Positions 8,628 through 17,194 of a stretch of 64,000 nucleotides of DNA are shown here, piece after piece. Source of the DNA: Lacinutrix himadriensis (GTDB lineage: Bacteria; Bacteroidota; Bacteroidia; Flavobacteriales; Flavobacteriaceae); the NCBI RefSeq assembly GCF_001418105.1, contig NZ_LIQI01000032.1, positions 124,001 to 188,000 of the forward strand, given 5' to 3'. Below the pieces are notes generated by a model. That model saw nothing but the letters and a program-made list of their open reading frames with translations. It searched no databases and was not told the origin of the DNA. The position numbers and the translations under genes are program-made. How positions within the stretch are numbered: the first letter of the stretch is position 1; every line of letters begins with the position of its first letter.

Positions 8628-10658
8628 TTAATTCACTTCTGGTAAAAAATTATAATCTCTACTATAGTTTAACATTTGACCAGAGAAAGTTCCTGGTTGA
8701 ATAACTTTTACTCCAGTAATTTCTCCCGCGTCATTTGTTTCTGGAACTAATACCGGATTTACAAAACCACTATAAGGAGCAGATGTAAATTGTTTGTTAC
8801 GTTCTAAAACTTCAGCATGAATTGCTGGATCTACTTTCACACCATAACCTTCTACTAAATCTTCTACAGCTTTGTAATCTCCTTCCGATTTAATACGTTG
8901 TGTTTCGCGTAATAATTCACCAAACAAAGCATGAAGCTTTTCGTAATCATTAATATTGAAATAGGTTTTTCCATCACGTGTTACTTTTTCAATAACATTA
9001 TCTTTTAAGCCTTTTTCAAAAGCCCAAGCAGAAACCCATTGTCTATTAACCATGTGTGCTTCTTCTACATCATCTCCTAATTGTAATCTAATTAATTGCG
9101 TCATTAATCCATTTCTAATGTAACCATCATAGGCTGCTTTTCCTACAGACTTCCAATCATCCACCAAACCTAACTCCTGTAACTTTGGATTATATAAATA
9201 ATACAACCCAACTAAATCTGCACGACCTTCTTCTAAAGTAGATGCATATTTTTTAAGTGTTTCTTTCGTTTCACCAACCCCAGGATTTAATTGTCCGGAA
9301 GCATGACCAATCACTTCATGTAATGCGGTATGTAATTTATCTGCTTTCTGACCAAATTCTTCTTCTAATTTAAGCTCTTCTTCATCATGAACAAATTCTT
9401 TTAAACGACCATTACTACCAGCATTATTGTATGCATTAATAATGTTTCCTAAGGATACCGATTTACTACCAACAGCAGCACGAATCCAGTTTGCATTTGG
9501 TAAATTCACACCAATTGGTGTACTTGGCGAAGCGTCTCCTGCTTCTCCTGCGACATTAACAACTTTGTAAGTTACACCTACAACACTGTCTTTTTTATGC
9601 GCATCCATTAAAGGAGAATTATCTTCAAACCATTGTGCATTTTCAGATAAAACAGCCATCTTCTCAGACATATCAAAATCTTTAATCTGTACAATTGTTT
9701 CATAAGATCCAGTATATCCTAATGGATCATTATATACTTCAATAAAACTGTTTATATAATCTATATTTCCTTCGGTTGCTGCCGTCCAAGTAACGTTATA
9801 ATCATCCCAAGTTTGAAGATCTCCTGTTTTATAATATTGAATTAATAAACCAAGAGCATCACCTTGCGCCTTATTTTCGGCTACACTTTGTGCTTTTTCT
9901 AACCAAGTAATTATTTGATCTATTGCAGCACCATAAAGGCCTCCAGATTTATAAACACGTTCTTTTAAAACGCCTTTTTCCTTAACCAATTGAGAATTTA
10001 AACCAAAGGATAAAGGCTTTTTTGCATTTGGAGATGTTTTCTTTTTGTAAAAAGCTTCTACCTCTGCAGTAGTAACATCTGGCCCATAAAAATTAACTGC
10101 AGATAAAAATACATTATCCACATCTTTAGTTAAGTTTACTTTTTTAGCATCTTTATCATTAAAGATAACATCAAAAGCTTCCCCTTCTAAACTAGTGTTC
10201 GTTTCCTTTAAAAGTTGCGCTAAATAATCGGATGAAAATTCTGGTTTAATTTTATCATTAGAATAATGATGATGAATTCCATTAGAAAACCAAACGCGTT
10301 TTAAATACGTTTCAAAATTCGCCCAGTTTGCAACCTTCTTATCTCCTTTATAATTTGTATAAACAGATTCTAAAGCTTTTCTAATCTTCAAATTATGTCT
10401 ATAATTCTGATCCCAACTAATATCACGACCAGCCAATCCAGCTTGTGTTAGATAATAAACCAGTTTTTGTTCTTTAAGTGTTAAATTTTCCCATCCTGGA
10501 ATTTGATAACGTAGTACTTTAATGTCTGCAAACTGTTCTACATTATAGTTAAATGCAACACCTTCATCTTTAACTACTTCAGTTTCTGCTTTATCCTTTT
10601 TACACGCTAGCATTACCAATGCAAGTAAAGTTAAGCTTACAATAGATTTTAATTTCAT
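8628..10658 (-). CDS. dipeptidyl-peptidase III family (M49) lipoprotein
   Basis: The mature start is set by a lipobox (LLALVMLAC followed by KKDK), giving a lipoprotein of about 676 residues. The zinc motif HEVIGH and the second motif EEGRADLVGLYYL (third zinc ligand Glu) are the M49 signature. The family removes dipeptides from oligopeptide N-termini, and the length fits Bacteroidota DPP III. I chose the ATG encoding MKLKSIVSL over an upstream TTG because that TTG falls inside the probable promoter element TAAATTTG. It diverges from the SRPBCC gene and ends at a shared terminator. It probably acts in peptide nutrition in the periplasm or at the outer membrane. Confidence 0.92.
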   Translation of the reverse strand: MKLKSIVSLTLLALVMLACKKDKAETEVVKDEGVAFNYNVEQFADIKVLRYQIPGWENLTLKEQKLVYYLTQAGLAGRDISWDQNYRHNLKIRKALESVYTNYKGDKKVANWANFETYLKRVWFSNGIHHHYSNDKIKPEFSSDYLAQLLKETNTSLEGEAFDVIFNDKDAKKVNLTKDVDNVFLSAVNFYGPDVTTAEVEAFYKKKTSPNAKKPLSFGLNSQLVKEKGVLKERVYKSGGLYGAAIDQIITWLEKAQSVAENKAQGDALGLLIQYYKTGDLQTWDDYNVTWTAATEGNIDYINSFIEVYNDPLGYTGSYETIVQIKDFDMSEKMAVLSENAQWFEDNSPLMDAHKKDSVVGVTYKVVNVAGEAGDASPSTPIGVNLPNANWIRAAVGSKSVSLGNIINAYNNAGSNGRLKEFVHDEEELKLEEEFGQKADKLHTALHEVIGHASGQLNPGVGETKETLKKYASTLEEGRADLVGLYYLYNPKLQELGLVDDWKSVGKAAYDGYIRNGLMTQLIRLQLGDDVEEAHMVNRQWVSAWAFEKGLKDNVIEKVTRDGKTYFNINDYEKLHALFGELLRETQRIKSEGDYKAVEDLVEGYGVKVDPAIHAEVLERNKQFTSAPYSGFVNPVLVPETNDAGEITGVKVIQPGTFSGQMLNYSRDYNFLPEVN

Positions 10659-10688
10659 ATTAATATTATTATTGATTTTATTCAATTT

Positions 10689-10696
10689 CAAATTTA
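10689..10696 (-). promoter_or_regulatory. -7 element for M49 peptidase gene
   Basis: TAAATTTG on the minus strand matches the Bacteroidota TAnnTTTG box, 31 bases before the chosen ATG. No clear -33 TTTG was found. Confidence 0.5.
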
Positions 10697-10714
10697 GTGT
10701 TTTTTTTTATTCAC

Positions 10715-10722
10715 TATATTTG
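10715..10722 (+). promoter_or_regulatory. -7 element for SRPBCC/GyrI-like gene
   Basis: TATATTTG matches TAnnTTTG, 22 bases before the ATG. A weak TTTAG lies about 18 bases upstream in the -33 position. It is back to back with the minus-strand element. Confidence 0.5.
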
Positions 10723-10744
10723 TTAACACACTAAAATTTAGAAA

Positions 10745-11782
10745 ATGAAAACTTTGAAGTACGTCCTATTTCTATTACTGATTTTAATTGTTGGTTTTTC
10801 CATTTTTGTAGCTGTACAGCCAAATAGCTATGATGTAAAACGAACCAAATTAATTAAAGCGCCAGTAACTATGGTTTTCAATCAAATTAACGACTTTAAA
10901 AACTGGGAAAACTGGGGACCGTGGAAAGCTGAAGACCCAACTATGACCATTACATATCCTGAAAAAACTTCTGGTGTAGGAGCTAATTATTCTTGGGAAG
11001 GTGCTGAAGGACCAGGTTATATGGAAACTGTAGCTGTAACGCCTAATACATCTATAGATCAAAAAATTTCTTTTGGGGGTATGGAACCTAATCATGTGTA
11101 TTGGCAATTTCAGGAAGTGGAAGATGGTACAGAAGTAACTTGGGGAATGAAACATGACAAAATGAATTTTATGTTTAAAGCCTTTGCTGCTGTTCAAGGA
11201 GGTATGGAAAAAAACCTTGGTATCATGTTCGACAAAGGACTTAACAAACTAGATGCTGTGGTAACCGAAGCTTATGAAAAAATGCCGAAAGCAGATTATA
11301 AACTAGGTGATGTTGTGGAACTAACCTTACCTTCTCAAAAATTTATAGGGTATATACAAAAGACTTCAACGGATTTACCTCCAGAAGAAATGACCAAACT
11401 TTTTATGGAATTCATGCCAAAAGCTGGAGCTTATGTTGCAGATAAATTAGCCCAAGAAGATTATATTCCAGGTACCTATTACACCAAATGGGATGAAGAA
11501 ACGAAAGAAGCAGAATTCTATATTGGCCTATTATTAAAAAAAGAATTAGCTCCTGCTCCAGGAATGACAGCTTTTAATATATCTGCCGGAAAAGCGGTTA
11601 AAATTGCCAAATATGGTAATTATGGTTCTGGCGATTACCAAGCACATATGGCTATTGGTGCATACATGCAAGACAAGAAACTAGAAATGCGAGGCGTATC
11701 GGTTTGGGAATTGTATGTTAATGATCCAACAACGGTTAAACCGGAAGAAATACAAACAGATATTTACTATCCTGTGAAATAA
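10745..11782 (+). CDS. SRPBCC domain plus GyrI-like effector-binding protein
   Basis: The 345-residue protein has an N-terminal membrane anchor (LFLLLILIVGFSIFVAV), then an SRPBCC/polyketide-cyclase-like domain over about residues 35-175 (IKAPVTMVFNQINDFKNWENW). A GyrI-like/AraC effector-binding domain follows (about 185-345, PSQKFIGYIQKTST to VKPEEIQTDIYYPVK). This fusion is common in Flavobacteriaceae. Both folds bind small hydrophobic ligands and no DNA-binding domain is present. It is transcribed alone, diverging from the peptidase gene. The ligand and role are unknown. Confidence 0.85.
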   Translation: MKTLKYVLFLLLILIVGFSIFVAVQPNSYDVKRTKLIKAPVTMVFNQINDFKNWENWGPWKAEDPTMTITYPEKTSGVGANYSWEGAEGPGYMETVAVTPNTSIDQKISFGGMEPNHVYWQFQEVEDGTEVTWGMKHDKMNFMFKAFAAVQGGMEKNLGIMFDKGLNKLDAVVTEAYEKMPKADYKLGDVVELTLPSQKFIGYIQKTSTDLPPEEMTKLFMEFMPKAGAYVADKLAQEDYIPGTYYTKWDEETKEAEFYIGLLLKKELAPAPGMTAFNISAGKAVKIAKYGNYGSGDYQAHMAIGAYMQDKKLEMRGVSVWELYVNDPTTVKPEEIQTDIYYPVK

Positions 11783-11807
11783 TACAGCATATCTAATTCG
11801 TAATTAA

Positions 11808-11834
11808 AAAAGCAGCTCTAGTCGAGCTGCTTTT
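11808..11834. terminator. bidirectional terminator
   Basis: The 11-bp stem AAAAGCAGCTC/GAGCTGCTTTT has a 5-nt loop and lies between two convergent genes. Confidence 0.85.
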
Positions 11835-11859
11835 CCTTTTTTAAATGAATAATAAACTT

Positions 11860-13929
11860 TTAATGCATGTCTTTTAGACAAACAATTCTTCTAACACTAA
11901 CTGCTGGATATATTCTCTTACTATCCAAAATAACTCTATGTTTTGCTGATAACGTTATTTCTCCACAGTTTTTAGTTTCAGAAGTCTCTGTAGTAAAGTC
12001 TACATCTCCAATGGTTGAAAGAGTTCCATTAGCAATAAGATGATTCCCACTATTGGTTAAAGTAGTACGCAATTGATAATCTTCTAAATGCGTCTCAGTA
12101 ACAGAAAATTTTCCTGAAATAGCACTTCCTTTTATAAAGTGAGAACATTCCCCATAATTATCAATATCTAGAGTGATATTTGGAATGGTATTATCCATTT
12201 GAATGACTTGACTATCTGGTGTAGAACCATCTAAATGCTCTAATGTAATTCGTAACAAATCATCATTTCCTGGTGAAAATCTTGCAACAATATTATTTTC
12301 ATTGTTAGTAGCATCCCCATAATATGTATACTCATTATCTCCATTAGCTGTAGATTCTGAATTATCATCTAATTTAAATGATTTGTTTAAATAACTACTT
12401 TCTCCAGTAGTAAGATTATCTATTCTTATTTTATATTTCTGACCAAGAAATGCATTTGTTTTAGCCTCTACCAGTATTAATCTAGCAAAAGCACACTTAT
12501 CATAAGGTACAGGAGTATCATAATAATCAAAGAAAGTTCCCGCTTTAGTTAAACCATCCGTACCAATATCTTCCACTCTTACTCCTCCAATAACTGTTAG
12601 TTTTGGACCAATACCATGCCATGTATCTTTAGGTTTTAATTGTATGTAAGATTCTACCACATTTCCCCAATTTGCGCAATTCATATCGCTAGGCGGAACA
12701 TTCCATGACAATACAGCGCGCACTTTTAAAACTTGTGGTGTATCACAATTCTTTTTTAAATCCGTAAACTTATAAGGTAGTACTACAGAATAAAATAAAC
12801 CTTCACTAGGCATATTATTAATATCATGCACAGTAACAGAAGATGTTCCTGCATGCACCCAATTACAATTCTCTTCCGTTTGTACCCAAAAAGATACATA
12901 TTCTTTACTTCCGCTACTACAAAGGCTTCCGCTATAACCTGAAGATTTTTTCACTTTAATTGTTCCTACCAAAGCCTCTCGATTATAATCTGCACCAACA
13001 CCAATAAGTTCTTCATAATTGGTATTACAATTCAGGGCATTTAAATGCATTAAACTGTCGGATAATGAAATATTATTCCCTTCAAATACGCTTGAAATAT
13101 CACTAATATTATTTGTAAATGCCGTGTTCTGAATCTGATGAAGCAATTGGTAACCAAATCTATGTGGTTCAATTTTATCTTTTGCATATAAACTTACAAG
13201 CTCATTAAATTGTAAGTCTTTTGGAATTATAGATTGTTTTGTTTTCTGTAATGCAGCAATTTGTTCCGGTTTATCAAAAGCAATAGTATTTAAAGATAAA
13301 TTTGGATTTAAGATAGCAGTATGTAATAAATCATCAATCTCTAAAACGGGGAAGTTTGGCATAAAAAATTGTAATGGCTCTATTTGAATTTGTGCATCCT
13401 TTTTATCACTCCAAACATAAGTTCCTTTTGTTAAATTTGGATCATTCGGTTCTGGAATAGTATTCCAAGCAAGCACTGCTCTTACCGTTGGTAAATTTGC
13501 AACGGTACAAAATTTCTTTTTCGGATTAATATCTAATCGAACCACATAACTTATTGGTTTTTCAGTATCTCCCTGACAATCTTTTTTAGTTGGAATGTCA
13601 TGCACATTTAAACCCACAACTCCCATATCTTCCCAACCATCACCATCTTTATAGTCTATATAAAATCGCACATATTCATGGGATCCATTTGTGCATAAAT
13701 CACCAGAATACCCTGATGTCATTTTAATATTTACTACTGCTGTTAATTGTTTTTTTTCCGAATTATAACCTACACATCCCAACGATTCAAAAGTGGTGTT
13801 TAACTTTTGGTTAAAAGCACTCAAAGGTGTTTTTAGCTTTAATTTTGAAAGTGCTTTACTTCCAGATGCTAAATAAGGCTTAAATTCTTGTCTAGCAACT
13901 AAGAGTTGCTTTTCGCTTAATTTTTCCAT
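11860..13929 (-). CDS. conserved unknown protein with duplicated domain
   Basis: The 689-residue protein has no signal peptide or membrane segment. Two related domains lie at about residues 50-190 and 305-440. Both carry the core SGYSG-x-LC-x2-GS-x-EYV, then a VHDI motif and an AVLSWN/AVLAWN motif near the end. The C-terminal 230 residues form a separate beta-rich part containing a GECSHFIKGSAISG segment. I do not recognise a function. The paired cysteines in each core could bind metal or stay reduced in the cytoplasm. It is monocistronic, with a terminator downstream and about 180 bases of AT-rich DNA before crcB. Coding composition is ordinary. Confidence 0.75.
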   Translation of the reverse strand: MEKLSEKQLLVARQEFKPYLASGSKALSKLKLKTPLSAFNQKLNTTFESLGCVGYNSEKKQLTAVVNIKMTSGYSGDLCTNGSHEYVRFYIDYKDGDGWEDMGVVGLNVHDIPTKKDCQGDTEKPISYVVRLDINPKKKFCTVANLPTVRAVLAWNTIPEPNDPNLTKGTYVWSDKKDAQIQIEPLQFFMPNFPVLEIDDLLHTAILNPNLSLNTIAFDKPEQIAALQKTKQSIIPKDLQFNELVSLYAKDKIEPHRFGYQLLHQIQNTAFTNNISDISSVFEGNNISLSDSLMHLNALNCNTNYEELIGVGADYNREALVGTIKVKKSSGYSGSLCSSGSKEYVSFWVQTEENCNWVHAGTSSVTVHDINNMPSEGLFYSVVLPYKFTDLKKNCDTPQVLKVRAVLSWNVPPSDMNCANWGNVVESYIQLKPKDTWHGIGPKLTVIGGVRVEDIGTDGLTKAGTFFDYYDTPVPYDKCAFARLILVEAKTNAFLGQKYKIRIDNLTTGESSYLNKSFKLDDNSESTANGDNEYTYYGDATNNENNIVARFSPGNDDLLRITLEHLDGSTPDSQVIQMDNTIPNITLDIDNYGECSHFIKGSAISGKFSVTETHLEDYQLRTTLTNSGNHLIANGTLSTIGDVDFTTETSETKNCGEITLSAKHRVILDSKRIYPAVSVRRIVCLKDMH

Positions 13930-14101
13930 GATTTTTTTAATTTAAGATATACCTACTCTATTTTGAGGCTTTTCGGATTACGCCTTTAGGCTAAACCAGT
14001 GTATTAAGGAGAATGAATTCATGAAATTCAAATTTTAATACTCAAAAACTAAAAAGGTTAACATGTTTTAAAAATTAATTCTATTGTAATTTAATAGATA
14101 G

Positions 14102-14109
14102 TATATTTG
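14102..14109 (+). promoter_or_regulatory. -7 element directly before crcB start
   Basis: TATATTTG ends 4 bases before the crcB ATG. If used, transcription would begin at or next to the start codon and the mRNA would be leaderless. Confidence 0.4.
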
Positions 14110-14113
14110 TAAT

Positions 14114-14479
14114 ATGAAGAATTTATTACTCGTATTTGTTGGTGGTGGTTTTGGTAGTGTATTGCGTTATATTATTGGGAAATATTTAAACAATAGTGAA
14201 AACGGAATCCCTTACGGAACCTTTTTAGCGAATATTTTAGGAAGTTTACTTATAGGATTCATTCTTGGCTATGCACTTAAAAACAATAGTCTTTCTTCTA
14301 ACCAAACGGTATTATTAGCAACTGGTTTTTGTGGCGGTTTCACCACCTTCTCCACCTTTGCTTATGAAAACCATCTATTTTTAAAATCTGGAGACTTCAC
14401 CAGTTTTGCCATATACACGATTGCAAGTTTTGTTTTAGGATTTCTAGCTGTCTTTTTAGGAATGTTTTTAGCAAAGTAA
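14114..14479 (+). CDS. crcB: CrcB/Fluc fluoride channel
   Basis: The 121-residue protein has four transmembrane helices, the usual length for the family. Diagnostic segments are GGGFGSVLRYIIGKY, GTFLANILGSLLIGF and GFCGGFTTFSTFAYE (pore phenylalanines and the break helix). It works as a dual-topology homodimer exporting fluoride. The gene stands alone between minus-strand genes. I see no fluoride riboswitch upstream. Confidence 0.95.
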   Translation: MKNLLLVFVGGGFGSVLRYIIGKYLNNSENGIPYGTFLANILGSLLIGFILGYALKNNSLSSNQTVLLATGFCGGFTTFSTFAYENHLFLKSGDFTSFAIYTIASFVLGFLAVFLGMFLAK

Positions 14480-14501
14480 AACAGAAGACTGAGACTGAAA
14501 A

Positions 14502-15101
14502 CTACTTCACAAAAGCCTTCACTCCTGCTTCAATGCTTTCATCTACATAATTATTTCTTGGTACAATCGGACAAGAAAACTTTTCATTATACGCACAAAA
14601 CGGATTGTATGCCTGATTAAAATCAAGCGTTAAAGTATCTCCTTCCGGAATGCGCAAATCAATATATCGTCCGCCACCATAGGTAGTATCTCCATTCGTA
14701 TTATCTATAAACGGAAGAAATAAATAGTCTTCAAAACCTTCTTTCTGCATTAAATCTTGCCCTTGATAAACATCCAAACGATAGGAATTTCCGTTTAGCT
14801 GAAAAGATAAAACGCCATAAACGCGTTCTTTAGAAACACGATCTGTAGTGGTTTTCATTTTAAACCATTCCGAATCTGGTGTTCTTTCTAAAGTAGCAGT
14901 TACCACAAAATTAGCATCGAATTTATAAAAATCTAATGTTCTAAACGTCTTTCTGTCTTTAGCTTTTAAGGGCGATTTAGAAGCATCTTTAAAATCTGCA
15001 TTCTGTTCTCGTTGCCAATCGGTATCACCTAATAAAGGTTGTTTTTCTTGTGCACAACTTAAGACTGATGTCAATAGCAATAGATAGAATAATTTTTTCA
15101 T
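14502..15101 (-). CDS. DUF1684-type lipoprotein
   Basis: The 199-residue protein has a lipobox (LLLTSVLSC then AQEK). The body matches DUF1684: FKDASKSPLKAKDRKTF near the N-terminus, and the conserved C-terminal run GGGRYIDLRIPEG, LDFNQAYNPFCAYNEKFSCP and PRNNY. It is anchored in a membrane facing the periplasm. The molecular function of the family is unknown. It is convergent with crcB across a 22-base gap. Confidence 0.9.
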   Translation of the reverse strand: MKKLFYLLLLTSVLSCAQEKQPLLGDTDWQREQNADFKDASKSPLKAKDRKTFRTLDFYKFDANFVVTATLERTPDSEWFKMKTTTDRVSKERVYGVLSFQLNGNSYRLDVYQGQDLMQKEGFEDYLFLPFIDNTNGDTTYGGGRYIDLRIPEGDTLTLDFNQAYNPFCAYNEKFSCPIVPRNNYVDESIEAGVKAFVK

Positions 15102-15146
15102 GGTAATATTTTTCGGCTTAAAAATACAACTTCTAATTATTTTGTT

Positions 15147-15154
15147 TAGCTTTG
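15147..15154 (+). promoter_or_regulatory. possible -7 element of the MFS leader
   Basis: TAGCTTTG fits TAnnTTTG and lies 21 bases before the small leader frame. No convincing -33 box was found. Confidence 0.4.
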
Positions 15155-15175
15155 AATCATCAAAATATAAATAAA

Positions 15176-15250
15176 ATGAATTTAGTCATTACAAATTATA
15201 AACAATATACCTCTTGTAGAGATACAGGTTGGACTTCTTATATATTATGA
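15176..15250 (+). CDS. putative 24-residue leader peptide upstream of MFS gene
   Basis: The short ATG frame contains the stretch SCRDTGWTSYIL and stops at two tandem TGA codons. A -7-like element precedes it. It ends about 30 bases before an intrinsic terminator whose left arm can also pair with a segment inside this frame (15228-15236). That arrangement is the one expected for translational attenuation. Without expression data it may equally be a chance frame. Confidence 0.3.
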   Translation: MNLVITNYKQYTSCRDTGWTSYIL

Positions 15251-15308
15251 TGATGTAAATATCAATTAATACCATATTAAAAGTCCAACTTCGTAGTTGG
15301 ACTTTTTT
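15228..15308 (+). promoter_or_regulatory. candidate attenuator: alternative hairpins before MFS transporter
   Basis: GTTGGACTT occurs at 15228-15236 and again at 15296-15304. AAGTCCAAC at 15281-15289 is perfectly complementary to both. Pairing with the second copy gives a strong terminator (tetraloop TCGT, then six T); pairing with the first copy would prevent it. The MFS start codon follows 70 bases later. Confidence 0.5.
15279..15308 (+). terminator. intrinsic terminator in MFS leader
   Basis: The 12-bp stem AAAAGTCCAACT/AGTTGGACTTTT has loop TCGT and a T-run. It sits upstream, not downstream, of a plus-strand gene. Confidence 0.8.
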
Positions 15309-15378
15309 ATTTTAGGTCTATTAACGAAGTAAACTTTTTGCAAATGAAATAAACCAAGAAACGACTAAACCAACCAAC

Positions 15379-16590
15379 ATGAAAAAACTATTACATAATT
15401 ACATAGATACATTTAAAGGGCTCTCTACAGAAGTTTGGTGGCTTGCGCTTATCACTTTAATTAATAGAGCGGGAACTATGGTGATTCCGTTTCTCTCTTT
15501 ATACCTTATAGAAGATTTAAAATTCACGCTTACAGATGTAGGATGGATCATGTCTGCATTTGGATTAGGTTCTGTTGCAGGATCTTGGTTAGGTGGAAAA
15601 TTAACAGACAAAATTGGCTATTACAAAGTAATGGTTAGAAGTTTATTATTAACGGGAATACTATTTGTAGCGCTTCAGTTTTTAAACACTTTTGTTACTT
15701 TATGTGTTGGTATATTTCTAGTAATGTTAGTTGCAGATATGTTTCGTCCTGCCATGTTTGTTGCCTTAAGTGCGTATAGTAAACCCGAAAACAAAACAAG
15801 AAGTGTAACCCTAATTCGTCTTGCTATAAACCTTGGTTTCTCTGCAGGACCAGCTGTTGGCGGACTTATAATAACAAAAATGAGCTATAGTGGTTTATTT
15901 TGGGTAGATGGTATTACTTGTATTCTAGCAACCTTGGTTTTGTTTTTAGTTTTAAATCCTAAAAAAGCTAAAATCCAGGATAATATCATTGTAGAAAATC
16001 CAGAATCGGCATATAAAGACAAGTCCTTTTTAATTTTTCTAATTGCTATGTTTTTGTTTGGTTTTATTTTTCTGCAATACTTTTCTACCATGCCAATTTA
16101 TTACAGAGAAAAGCACTTATTAAGCGAATTACAAATAGGATTGCTTTTAGGGGCAAATGGTTTTTTTATTTTTTTATTAGAAATGCCTTTAATTAAATGG
16201 TTAGAAAATTCCAAATACACCAAAACGGGTTTAATGCTTTTTGGAGTTGCATTAACTGCGCTTAGTTTTTTGGTTTTAAACCTAACTACTTGGACTGGAA
16301 TATTAATTATAGGAATGTTTTTAATGACCGTTGGAGAAATGATTGCTTTTCCGTTTTCTAATGCCTTTGCCATGCAACGTGCAAAAAAAGGAAATCAAGG
16401 AGAATATATGGCCCTTTACTCCATCGCTTTTTCTATAGCACATATTTTCGGGCATAATGCAGGAATGCAACTTGCAGATGGATTTGGCTTTAATAACACC
16501 TGGTATATCATGGCAATACTAGGAAGTATTTGTGCTTTTCTATTCCTATTTTTAAAGGTATATATGAAGAATAAAAAAAGTGAACAATAA
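15379..16590 (+). CDS. MFS transporter, DHA1-like
   Basis: The 403-residue protein has about 12 hydrophobic helices and a central cytoplasmic loop (LNPKKAKIQDNIIVENPESA). The MFS loop 2-3 signature is present as GSWLGGKLTDKIGYYKVM. An acidic/arginine pair lies in helix 4 (VADMFRPAMFVALSAY), as in MdtH/YceL-like drug-proton antiporters. The substrate cannot be read from sequence. It has an unusual leader with alternative hairpins, so expression may be controlled by attenuation. The Lrp-type regulator gene converges on it from downstream. Confidence 0.88.
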   Translation: MKKLLHNYIDTFKGLSTEVWWLALITLINRAGTMVIPFLSLYLIEDLKFTLTDVGWIMSAFGLGSVAGSWLGGKLTDKIGYYKVMVRSLLLTGILFVALQFLNTFVTLCVGIFLVMLVADMFRPAMFVALSAYSKPENKTRSVTLIRLAINLGFSAGPAVGGLIITKMSYSGLFWVDGITCILATLVLFLVLNPKKAKIQDNIIVENPESAYKDKSFLIFLIAMFLFGFIFLQYFSTMPIYYREKHLLSELQIGLLLGANGFFIFLLEMPLIKWLENSKYTKTGLMLFGVALTALSFLVLNLTTWTGILIIGMFLMTVGEMIAFPFSNAFAMQRAKKGNQGEYMALYSIAFSIAHIFGHNAGMQLADGFGFNNTWYIMAILGSICAFLFLFLKVYMKNKKSEQ

Positions 16591-16603
16591 ATTTAAAACA
16601 AGT

Positions 16604-16651
16604 TATTAATAAGATTTAAATACTCCTTACCCAATTTAAATCTTATTAATA
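16604..16651. terminator. perfect 18-bp inverted repeat between convergent genes
   Basis: TATTAATAAGATTTAAAT and its exact complement are separated by 12 bases. The right arm includes the last codons and stop of the Lrp gene. It probably acts as an AT-rich bidirectional terminator, although no long T-run follows. Confidence 0.5.
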
Positions 16652-17076
16652 GCATTATTCTTCACTACGTGCGATAAAATGATTTGCGTTTTACTTTCGC
16701 CATACACAATAAGTTGGTCGATAAATGTTTCTAAATGTTTCTGATTTTTTAAAATCACTTCCATGACAATGTTTTCGTCACCCGTAATTCGGTAACAATT
16801 AATAACCTCATCAAAGGTTTTCACTTTCTCAAGAAACGGCTTTAGTTTTCCCATAAAAGCATGTAAAGTAATTAGAGCTTTAAGTTGGTAACCAACCTCA
16901 AAAGGAGAAATTAAGGTTATATGGTTTTGAATAATCCCCAAATCTTCCATCTTCTTAATACGCTCGGAAACAGCTGGTGAAGTAATACCCACTTGCCTAC
17001 CAATTGCAGCATTTGATTGTCGCGAATTTTCTTGCAAACACTTCAAAATCTTCCAATTCAGATTATCTAAGCTCAT
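16636..17076 (-). CDS. Lrp/AsnC-family transcriptional regulator
   Basis: The 146-residue protein has an N-terminal winged HTH (LDNLNWKILKCLQENSRQSNAAIGRQVGITSPAVSERIKKME). The C-terminal RAM ligand-binding/oligomerisation domain contains INCYRITGDENIVMEVILK. The length is normal for one-domain Lrp proteins. These bind DNA as octamers or hexadecamers and sense amino acids. The neighbouring MFS gene converges on it, and the divergent neighbour is a small unknown, so the regulated target is open. Confidence 0.93.
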   Translation of the reverse strand: MSLDNLNWKILKCLQENSRQSNAAIGRQVGITSPAVSERIKKMEDLGIIQNHITLISPFEVGYQLKALITLHAFMGKLKPFLEKVKTFDEVINCYRITGDENIVMEVILKNQKHLETFIDQLIVYGESKTQIILSHVVKNNAINKI

Positions 17077-17166
17077 TTTTAAAGTTTTAAGTTAAAATAT
17101 TTTAATACTTAAAGTAAATATAAGGTTTTACTTTAAAAACGAAAGTATTTAGTGCGATCTTGTGCC

Positions 17167-17174
17167 TAAATTTG
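17167..17174 (+). promoter_or_regulatory. -7 element for small conserved gene
   Basis: TAAATTTG fits TAnnTTTG and ends 20 bases before the chosen ATG. This argues against a GTG start at 17162, which would precede the transcription start. Confidence 0.5.
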
Positions 17175-17194
17175 ATGGAAATCGAAAAATTATC

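Noticed and set aside
14010..14113. Fluoride riboswitch upstream of crcB
   Set aside because: No matching conserved GG-rich core or pseudoknot segments were seen, and the -7 box touches the start codon.
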